Shown here: piece after piece, positions 8,446 to 13,064 of the stretch
How the letters are laid out: every line of letters begins with the position of its first letter
Numbering within the stretch: the stretch's first letter is position 1
DNA from: Oligosphaeraceae bacterium
GTDB taxonomy: Bacteria > Verrucomicrobiota > Lentisphaeria > Oligosphaerales > Oligosphaeraceae
Direction of reading: 5' to 3'
Assembly: GCA_012515455.1 (NCBI GenBank)
Contig: JAAYYJ010000175.1
Coordinates: forward strand, 1-13,064
Length of the DNA stretch: 13,064 nt
Notes under the pieces: generated by a model
Databases searched by the model: none
Told to the model about the DNA's origin: nothing
What the model saw: the letters and a program-made list of their open reading frames with translations, nothing else
Translations under genes and position numbers: made by a program

Positions 8446-9024
8446 ATGGATATTAGTAAATTGGTACGCAGTGATTACCAGCGTCTGGTCGCGGTCGAGG
8501 TCAATGAGGAGGGGCAGGCCGAGCTGTTTTTTCGTGACCGCGATGACACGGTCCGCAGTGAACTGCATAATTTCCAGCCTTGGCTGCTGACCAGCGGCCC
8601 GGAACTGGCCAAGGAACTGCACCATGCCGCCGACCTGATCCCACTCGCGGGGCCCGGCAGCCTGCGCTGCCGCGTTTCCTTCCCGGAACTGTCATCGTAC
8701 AATCAGGCAGTGAAGGATTTGAAGAAAATCACCCGGCAGAATCCCAGTTCCCCACTGGCCCCATACCGCCTGGTCACTGATTTTACTCAGCAGATTCTCA
8801 GCCTGACCCCGGCCCGGCTCTTCCGGGAGATGGACTTCAACCAGCTGCGGAGACTGCAGCTGGACATCGAAACCCGGTCCGGAGTGCCAGGCCGATTCCC
8901 AGACGCCAGCCGGCCCAGGATTCAATCATCCTGGTATCCTTGCGCGATAACACCGGCTGGGAGACCTGCCTCTCCGCCGCCGACCTGGGCGAAGAGGGTC
9001 TGCTGCGGCAAATGCTCACCTTAG
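8446..9024 (+). CDS. Family B DNA polymerase, N-terminal part (frameshifted gene)
   Basis: This frame starts with ATG at 8446, 8 bases after AGGA (8434-8437). It encodes the N-terminal domain and the start of the 3'-5' exonuclease of a family B DNA polymerase. Exo motif I is visible as LQLDIETRSG, with Asp140 and Glu142. The meaningful protein stops at about residue 156: after 'DASRP' the translation becomes unlike any polymerase (WYPCAITPAGRPASPPP) and runs to a stop at 9024. The continuation is in another frame, beginning near 8913. The last 35 or so residues of this frame are therefore probably not real protein. With one base restored the joined product is about 725 residues. See the separate entries for the shift site and the C-terminal part. 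Confidence 0.75.
   Translation: MDISKLVRSDYQRLVAVEVNEEGQAELFFRDRDDTVRSELHNFQPWLLTSGPELAKELHHAADLIPLAGPGSLRCRVSFPELSSYNQAVKDLKKITRQNPSSPLAPYRLVTDFTQQILSLTPARLFREMDFNQLRRLQLDIETRSGVPGRFPDASRPRIQSSWYPCAITPAGRPASPPPTWAKRVCCGKCSP
8907..8921 (+). other. Frameshift site inside the family B DNA polymerase gene
   Basis: The upstream frame reads ...D-A-S-R-P-R-I-Q, while the downstream frame read backwards from 8940 gives ...P-A-Q-D-S-I-I-L-V-S-L-R-D. Adding one base in the CGGCCCAGG stretch (for example CCC to CCCC) gives a smooth S-R-P-Q-D-S-I-I-L-V-S-L, which fits the beta strand expected after Exo I. No canonical X-XXY-YYZ slippery heptamer is present. The sequence shows the frame change; whether it is a real mutation, an assembly error or recoding cannot be told here. 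Confidence 0.8.
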
Positions 9025-10622
9025 TCCAGGAACGCGACCCGGATGTGATCGAGGGCCACAATATCTTCAATTTCGATCTGGACTACCTGGAAAAGCGCTG
9101 CCGCCGCTACAAGATCAAGCTCAGTCTCGGCCGCGGGAACCGCCCCGTGACCAGCCGCCCATCGCGTTTTTCCGCTGGTGAACGGATCGTCAATTACAAA
9201 CGCTATGCCGTTTATGGCCGGCATGTGATAGATACCTACCATCTGGTCATGCTCTACGACCTGAGTCACCGCGATATGGACAGCTACGGACTGAAGGCCG
9301 CAGCCAAATATTTTGGCATCAACTCCAGCGACCGCACCTATGTGGAGGGAAAGGACATCACCGCAATTTACGAGCAGGACCCCGCGCGTCTGCAGGCCTA
9401 CTGCCTCGATGACGTCCGCGAGACCGAAGGACTCAGCCGGCTGCTCTCACCGAGTTATTTCTACCAGGCCCAGGTGCTGCCCCTGTCTTATCAGAATTGC
9501 GTGACCAGAGGCAACGCCACCCGCATCGACGCACTGCTCTGCGCCGAGTACCTGCTCCGCAATGCCGCACTGCCCAGTCCCCAGGCAACCCGCACATTCC
9601 AGGGCGGACTGACCGAAGCCACCCGCACCGGATTGTTCGAAAATGTCTGGCATATCGACGTGCGCAGCCTGTACCCATCAATCATCCTGGCCCGAAATTT
9701 CACTCCTGTCAGCGACAACCTGGCGCTGTTCCGGCACATTCTGGCCACTCTGCGGGATTTCCGGCTGGCTGCCAAGGATGCGCAGCGGCAGGCCGCCCCC
9801 GCGGAAAAAGACCACTGGGGTGCACTGCAGAACAGTTTCAAAATCCTGATCAATTCCTTCTATGGCTATTTGGGCTTTTCCCAGGGTACTTTCAACGATT
9901 ATAATATGGCCGAGAAGGTAACCGCCCAGGGGCGGGAGATTTTGAGCAGTATGAAGGAACACCTGCAGAATATTGGCGCCCAGGTGATCGAAATGGATAC
10001 CGATGGCATCTATTTCACCCCTCCAGCCGACTGCCGCAGCCGCGAAAGCATGGAACAGGCAGTGCAGTCCATCCTGCCGCAGGGCATTGAGGTGGAACTC
10101 GATGCCACCTACCAGGCGATGTACGCCTATAAAAGCAAAAATTATGCTCTTCTGGACGACGCCGGAGAAGTGCATATCACTGGCGCCGCCCTGAAATCAC
10201 GCGGTCTGGAGCCCTTCCAACGTAATTATATGCGCGAACATCTGACTCTGCTGCTCACCGGAAGGCAGCAGGAACTGCCTGCGCTGCTGCAGAAGTACAT
10301 CTCGGCCATCACCGAACAACGCCTGCCCCTGGCAGACCTGGCCAAACGCGAGGTGCTTTCAGTCGCCCCCGCGACTTATGCCGAAAAACTGGCCGACGGC
10401 ACCGGCAGGCGCAGCGCCGCCTACGAGCTGGTCCTGGCCAGCAAAATAGACTACCGCCAGGGCGATACAGTGCAGTTCTATGTCACCGGTAATAAAAAAA
10501 ATGTCTCGGTGAGCGACAACAGCAAGCTGCTCTCTGACGGCGATGAACAGAACCGGGATGAGAATGTGCCCTACTACCTCGAGCGGCTGCAGCAGCTGGT
10601 CGATAAATTCAAGCCTGAATGA
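8940..10622 (+). CDS. Family B DNA polymerase, exonuclease and polymerase part (frameshifted gene)
   Basis: The nominal start is TTG at 8940 (560 residues), but the frame is open back to about 8913 and has no ribosome binding site of its own, so it is the continuation of the gene starting at 8446. Exo II is GHNIFNFDLDY (Asp codon at 9075) and Exo III is YCLDD (9399-9413). Polymerase motif A is DVRSLYPSII (from 9657), motif B is FKILINSFYGYLG (Lys codon 9840), and motif C is MDTDGIY (Asp codons 9996 and 10002). A KSKNY motif follows, like the KKxY element of the family. All catalytic residues are kept. The DTDG form of motif C is common in archaeal-type enzymes. The spacing from motif A to the motif B Lys is only 61 residues, compact compared with about 80 in archaeal replicative enzymes as I recall them. 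Likely roles are repair or translesion synthesis, or an element-borne polymerase. Confidence 0.85.
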   Translation: MRDNTGWETCLSAADLGEEGLLRQMLTLVQERDPDVIEGHNIFNFDLDYLEKRCRRYKIKLSLGRGNRPVTSRPSRFSAGERIVNYKRYAVYGRHVIDTYHLVMLYDLSHRDMDSYGLKAAAKYFGINSSDRTYVEGKDITAIYEQDPARLQAYCLDDVRETEGLSRLLSPSYFYQAQVLPLSYQNCVTRGNATRIDALLCAEYLLRNAALPSPQATRTFQGGLTEATRTGLFENVWHIDVRSLYPSIILARNFTPVSDNLALFRHILATLRDFRLAAKDAQRQAAPAEKDHWGALQNSFKILINSFYGYLGFSQGTFNDYNMAEKVTAQGREILSSMKEHLQNIGAQVIEMDTDGIYFTPPADCRSRESMEQAVQSILPQGIEVELDATYQAMYAYKSKNYALLDDAGEVHITGAALKSRGLEPFQRNYMREHLTLLLTGRQQELPALLQKYISAITEQRLPLADLAKREVLSVAPATYAEKLADGTGRRSAAYELVLASKIDYRQGDTVQFYVTGNKKNVSVSDNSKLLSDGDEQNRDENVPYYLERLQQLVDKFKPE

Positions 10623-10644
10623 GACGGGCGCTGCGGTCTATAGC

Positions 10645-10675
10645 ACGCGCGCCCGGTGACTGAATAACGCGCGCC
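10645..10675 (+). repeat. GC-rich 9-base direct repeat in the convergent gap
   Basis: ACGCGCGCC occurs at 10645-10653 and again at 10667-10675, in the 96 bases between the ends of the polymerase and fucosidase genes. The CGCGCG cores are self-complementary and could form a 6-base stem with a 16-base loop. No T-run follows, so a terminator is not supported. Nothing else was seen in this gap. Confidence 0.3.
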
Positions 10676-10718
10676 ACCAGCGGAATTCCCCCCGCAGCAG
10701 CGCGTCGTCGCCGCTCCT

Positions 10719-11987
10719 TCAGGGCAGCATCCAGGCGGCCAGGTCCGGTTCCGGTGCCCGGGCCGGCGCATCTGCGAATTCGACTCGCAGCACGCTGCAG
10801 TGCCGGTCCGGCGGCATTTCCGGCAGTCCGCTGATGTGCAGTTTCCCGCTCTTGGCAGAGTACTGGAAGGGGAATTCCTCGCCGCTGGCCAGCAGGCTGA
10901 CTCTTTTGACCGGGGTGCCGACCCGGACCGCGGTGGCCTCCCGTCCCGGCCAGCGGAAGATGCACCAGTAGCCGACGTTCCCGCGTCTGGTCCAGGGGCC
11001 CTGCAGATTCAGGTCGACCTCACCCGGAGCGGACCCGCCAATCAGGGCACAGCGGCGGGAATCATAGACTGCCTCGCCATTGCGGGCCAGCCAGTCGCCC
11101 ATGTCACGCAGCCGGTCGAGTTCTTCTTCCCGTAAGTGACCATCCGGCTGTGGACCGATATTGAGCAGGTAATTGCCTTCACCCTGAGCCGCGGAAATCA
11201 GATGCTGCAGCAATTGGGTGGAAGTCTTCCAGTTCGGGTTATGCCGGACGTAGCCCCAGCCGCAGAAATCCCCGATGCACATGCAGCTCTCCCAAGCCCG
11301 CCCCCGGGCCGAGCTATGCACTACCTGCTCGGGCGTGTCGAAATCTTCAACCAGACCGGAGCGGTTGTTGATGATGATCTCCGGCTGCAGCTGCCGGACC
11401 ATCGCATTAAGATCGCGAGAACGCCAAAAATTGATTTTCTCCTCGGCGGACAGTTTCAGGGCCGCATCCCAGCCGCCATCGTATTCCAGCAGGTCGATTT
11501 TACCGTAGTTTTGCATCAATTCCCGAACCTGGCCGTGGACCTGCTCCAGCAGACCCTGGTATGATTCAGGGTATTTCTCGGGCTGGAAGTAGCCGGGATA
11601 ACGCCAGTCGAGCAGCGAATAATACAGCCCGACCCGCAACCCGGCTCGACGGGCGGCGGTCACGTACTCCAGCACCAAATCACGCTTCGGGCCGTGCTTG
11701 CTGCTGCTGAAATCCGAGTGCTGGCTGTCGAACAGGCAGAAGCCGTCGTGATGCCGGGTGGTCAGCACCACATAACGCGCACCAGCCCGGCAGGCGGCCG
11801 CGGCCCATTCTTCGGCACAGCGCGCCGCGGGGGAGAATCGATCCGCCAGCGGTGCGTAATCGCGCGGGTGGATGCGTTCCGAGTACATGGTCCATTCGCC
11901 GCGCTGCAGCATCGAATACAGCCCGTAGTGGATGTAAAGTCCGAAGCGTGCCTGATGGAACCAGTTGATGCGTTCTTGATAATCCAT
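10719..11987 (-). CDS. Alpha-L-fucosidase, GH29 family
   Basis: A 422-residue enzyme expected to remove terminal alpha-L-fucose by a retaining mechanism. The N terminus begins directly at the barrel: WFHQARFGLYIHYGLYS corresponds to the family's 'W...KFGlFiHWGlYS', with Tyr in place of the usual Trp. Further family marks are YVVLTTRHHDGFCLFDS (72-88), LLEYDGGW with the expected nucleophile Asp170, and GNYLLNIGPQPDG followed by ARNGEAVYDS (271-310). The last 100 residues form a small beta-type C-terminal domain. I cannot place the acid/base residue, which varies in this family. There is no signal peptide, so the enzyme is probably cytoplasmic, unlike the DUF4838 and CE7 proteins encoded nearby. 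It starts at ATG 11987-11985 after a weak GAGAG site. The gene is convergent with the polymerase gene and divergent from the glutamine synthetase gene. Confidence 0.93.
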   Translation of the reverse strand: MDYQERINWFHQARFGLYIHYGLYSMLQRGEWTMYSERIHPRDYAPLADRFSPAARCAEEWAAAACRAGARYVVLTTRHHDGFCLFDSQHSDFSSSKHGPKRDLVLEYVTAARRAGLRVGLYYSLLDWRYPGYFQPEKYPESYQGLLEQVHGQVRELMQNYGKIDLLEYDGGWDAALKLSAEEKINFWRSRDLNAMVRQLQPEIIINNRSGLVEDFDTPEQVVHSSARGRAWESCMCIGDFCGWGYVRHNPNWKTSTQLLQHLISAAQGEGNYLLNIGPQPDGHLREEELDRLRDMGDWLARNGEAVYDSRRCALIGGSAPGEVDLNLQGPWTRRGNVGYWCIFRWPGREATAVRVGTPVKRVSLLASGEEFPFQYSAKSGKLHISGLPEMPPDRHCSVLRVEFADAPARAPEPDLAAWMLP

Positions 11988-12031
11988 AGTATTCTCTCTG
12001 GGTTGTGGTCTGATTAGTTTCGGCTGGAGTT

Positions 12032-12040
12032 ATAATATAT
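12032..12040. repeat. Left copy of candidate 9-base target site duplication
   Basis: ATAATATAT directly precedes the left inverted repeat, and the same 9 bases occur at 12324-12332 just after the right inverted repeat. The sequence is AT-rich and simple, so chance is possible, but its position exactly at both element edges supports a duplication. Confidence 0.45.
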
Positions 12041-12061
12041 GGGGGTAGAAACTTGACGCAA
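12032..12061 (-). promoter_or_regulatory. Possible outward promoter at the left end of the MITE, facing the fucosidase
   Basis: On the minus strand, TTGCGT (12061-12056) and TATTAT (12037-12032) are separated by 18 bases. The -35 lies inside the terminal inverted repeat and the -10 falls in the AT-rich flanking repeat. The start site would be near 12025, giving a leader of roughly 37 bases to the fucosidase ATG. Based on hexamer similarity only. Confidence 0.3.
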
Positions 12062-12062
12062 C
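12041..12062 (+). repeat. Left terminal inverted repeat of the candidate MITE
   Basis: It reads GGGGGTA, then GA, then AACTTGACGCAAC. It pairs with 12301-12322 at 20 of 22 positions; the two differing bases are 12048-12049. Confidence 0.75.
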
Positions 12063-12122
12063 CAATTTTTGGGGGACACTAAATGTAGGGGCGGAATTTT
12101 TGCAGTGGCTCAGTCTTCTGTA

Positions 12123-12139
12123 GCGCCTCTACGAGGCGC
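12123..12139. repeat. Hairpin GCGCCTC-TAC-GAGGCGC
   Basis: A perfect 7-base stem with a 3-base loop inside the candidate MITE. No T-run follows, so it is not a typical terminator. Confidence 0.6.
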
Positions 12140-12158
12140 CCTGATTTTGGGGCATCCC

Positions 12159-12180
12159 ACCCCAGGATAAATCCTGGGGT
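12159..12180. repeat. Hairpin with a 10-base perfect stem
   Basis: The arm ACCCCAGGAT (12159-12168) pairs fully with ATCCTGGGGT (12171-12180) around an AA loop. It overlaps the first of two GGTTAAGC direct repeats (12178-12185 and 12188-12195) and is followed by a third hairpin, GCGCC-TGC-GGCGC (12194-12206). This resembles REP-like intergenic repeats. Confidence 0.6.
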
Positions 12181-12250
12181 TAAGCATGGTTAAGCGCCTG
12201 CGGCGCAAAGTCTTCATTGTCTTGTTCTATTCATAATTCCCCTGCAATTC

Positions 12251-12283
12251 CCCAGTTTGACTGGGTATATGTCCATGCATATA
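12251..12283. repeat. Two adjacent short hairpins near the right end of the MITE
   Basis: CCCAGT-TTG-ACTGGG (12251-12265) is a 6-base stem. It is followed directly by TATATG, a 6-base loop and CATATA (12266-12283). Both lie just inside the right inverted repeat. Confidence 0.5.
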
Positions 12284-12300
12284 CACTATATGTGAAGTCA

Positions 12301-12322
12301 GTTGCGTCAAGTTGATACCCCC
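12301..12322 (-). repeat. Right terminal inverted repeat of the candidate MITE
   Basis: It reads GTTGCGTCAAGTT, then GA, then TACCCCC, the reverse complement of the left repeat apart from the two central bases. One extra A (12323) separates it from the flanking direct repeat. Confidence 0.75.
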
Positions 12323-12323
12323 A

Positions 12324-12332
12324 ATAATATAT
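12324..12332. repeat. Right copy of candidate 9-base target site duplication
   Basis: ATAATATAT, identical to 12032-12040. See the left copy for caveats. Confidence 0.45.
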
Positions 12333-12433
12333 TCCCCAACCGCAGGAAGAAAAGCCGCCGTTGCCCCCAGCCGTGCACCTGGAGCCCGCAGTGAGGATGG
12401 ACGGAATCGACTGCTCTGTTCTCTAAAATCCAC

Positions 12434-12461
12434 TTGCAAATAAAGCACGGGGAATTATCTT
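12434..12461 (+). promoter_or_regulatory. Possible sigma-70 promoter of the glutamine synthetase gene
   Basis: TTGCAA (12434-12439), a 16-base spacer and TATCTT (12456-12461) lie about 50 bases before the ATG at 12511. Each hexamer matches four of six consensus positions. The rest of 12333-12510 shows no gene or clear structure. Confidence 0.3.
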
Positions 12462-12510
12462 AAGCCCCTTTACATCTTTTTTTGCCCATCTCAAAAACCT
12501 TTGTCTCCTT

Positions 12511-13064
12511 ATGAATAACAGTATTTTAGCGCAGAATTGCAATAGCCTGGTTGACAAACTCCAGAAACTGCCGGAACAATTCAGTAAAAGCGACATTATT
12601 CATTACCTTAAGTCAGAGGGTATCCGCCATCTGAATTTCCAGTACCCCGCCGGGGATGGCCGTCTCAAGACCCTGAATTTCGTTGTCAACAACGCTGCCT
12701 ACCTCGATGAAATCCTGTCCTGCGGTGAGCGGGTGGATGGCTCCAGCCTGTTCTCGTTTATTGAGGCTGACAGCAGCGACCTCTATGTGGTGCCGCGCTT
12801 CAGCACTGCCTACCTGGACCCGTTTTGCGAACTGCCCACCCTGAACCTGCTCTGCGATTTCTTCAACCAGAACGGCGAGCCCCTGGAGAGTTCGCCCCGT
12901 TACACTCTGCACAAGGCCTGTCAGGCTTTCCGCGACACCACCGGCCTGGAGTTCGAGGCCATGGGCGAACTGGAGTACTATGTCATCGCCCCGCAGCCAG
13001 AGCTGTTCCCCGCGACCGACCAGCACGGCTATCACGAGTCCGCACCATATTCCAAATTCGGGCA
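12511..13064 (+). CDS. Glutamine synthetase family protein (3' partial)
   Basis: The frame starts at ATG 12511 and is still open at the window end, giving 184 complete residues of an expected 440-470. Residues about 25-105 match the beta-grasp N domain of type I glutamine synthetase, including VDGSSLFSFIEADSSDLYVVP (DGSS at 76-79), the counterpart of the usual 'DGSSI.GF..I.ESDM.L.P'. The catalytic domain begins with FEAMGELEYYVIAP, whose Glu153 and Glu155 correspond to the metal-binding 'GPE.EF' glutamates. The family makes glutamine from glutamate, ammonia and ATP, but the sequence is fairly divergent, so a gamma-glutamyl-polyamine or other glutamate-amine ligase is possible. There is no Shine-Dalgarno-like site: the bases before ATG are pyrimidine-rich (GTCTCCTT). 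No other in-frame start is close by, so the start is kept with that caution. Confidence 0.85.
   Translation, partial: MNNSILAQNCNSLVDKLQKLPEQFSKSDIIHYLKSEGIRHLNFQYPAGDGRLKTLNFVVNNAAYLDEILSCGERVDGSSLFSFIEADSSDLYVVPRFSTAYLDPFCELPTLNLLCDFFNQNGEPLESSPRYTLHKACQAFRDTTGLEFEAMGELEYYVIAPQPELFPATDQHGYHESAPYSKFG

Larger units (their letters stand above)
12041..12323. mobile_element. Candidate MITE (non-autonomous, hairpin-rich, about 283 bases)
   Basis: The element is bounded by 22-base inverted repeats (12041-12062 and 12301-12322) with only two mismatches. Each has outer GGGGGTA and inner AACTTGACGCAAC. Both edges are flanked by the direct repeat ATAATATAT. The interior has no convincing coding frame and contains at least four short hairpins. 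This is the usual form of a MITE moved by a transposase encoded elsewhere. The 9-base duplication would limit the transposase family, but I cannot assign one. It fills most of the 523-base gap between the divergent fucosidase and glutamine synthetase genes. Alternatives are a structured RNA or a REP-type cluster. Confidence 0.55.

Noticed and set aside
8907..8921. Programmed -1 ribosomal frameshift in the polymerase gene
   Set aside because: No X-XXY-YYZ slippery heptamer and no evident downstream stem; a base loss or sequencing error explains it more simply. Kept only as a minor alternative.
10645..10675. Bidirectional terminator between the polymerase and fucosidase genes
   Set aside because: The CGCGCG stem is short, has a 16-base loop and lacks T-runs on either side.
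11136..11564. 142-codon plus-strand frame inside the fucosidase gene
   Set aside because: It lies fully opposite conserved GH29 motifs and its translation has no recognisable domain.
12227..12448. 73-codon minus-strand frame across the right end of the MITE
   Set aside because: It crosses the inverted repeat and flanking duplication, has no domain and no conserved feel; probably chance.
12449..12487. Terminator or attenuator from GGGG...CCCC followed by a T-run before the glutamine synthetase gene
   Set aside because: Only four base pairs form before mismatches, and the T-run is 10 or more bases away from the stem.
12613..13035. 140-codon minus-strand frame opposite the glutamine synthetase gene
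   Set aside because: The plus strand encodes clear glutamine synthetase motifs; the antisense frame is a shadow.

Overview
This GC-rich window reads like a chromosomal segment of an anaerobic bacterium from the PVC group, most plausibly Lentisphaerota or Kiritimatiellota. The reasons are family-level: a DUF4838 glycoside-hydrolase-like protein, a CE7 esterase and a GH29 fucosidase close together, a family B DNA polymerase in a bacterium, and a very large coiled-coil/TPR protein. This is an inference from gene content. No rRNA, tRNA or CRISPR array was seen.

Layout. Positions 1-3243 (+) hold the 3' part of a gene for a long coiled-coil protein ending in TPR repeats; its start lies upstream of the window. 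Positions 3328-4629 (+) encode an unusual fusion: an E2-type lipoyl domain, a divergent peripheral subunit-binding domain and a complete short-chain dehydrogenase/reductase (SDR). Positions 4730-6949 (+) and 7123-8394 (+) encode two proteins with signal peptides, a DUF4838 protein and a CE7 acetylxylan-esterase-like protein. Positions 8446-10622 (+) encode a family B DNA polymerase whose reading frame is broken by an apparent one-base loss near 8911-8918. A convergent gap of 96 bases follows, then a GH29 alpha-L-fucosidase on the minus strand (10719-11987). The last gene, starting at 12511 (+), is the 5' part of a glutamine synthetase family gene that runs off the window.

The only long non-coding stretch is 11988-12510, between the divergent fucosidase and glutamine synthetase genes. 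Most of it is a hairpin-rich, probably non-coding mobile element of about 283 bases (12041-12323). It has 22-base imperfect terminal inverted repeats (20 of 22 positions match) and is flanked by a 9-base AT-rich direct repeat, so it looks like a MITE. Its ends contain promoter-like hexamers pointing outwards.

How the genes may work together: the DUF4838, CE7 and GH29 proteins fit degradation of a decorated (acetylated, fucosylated) glycan. The first two would be exported, while the fucosidase lacks a signal peptide and would act on imported oligosaccharides. The lipoyl-SDR fusion is the most novel item. It has the swinging arm of a 2-oxoacid dehydrogenase E2 but an SDR in place of the acyltransferase, and no E1 or E3 gene is in the window. 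The polymerase and glutamine synthetase seem to be unrelated neighbours.
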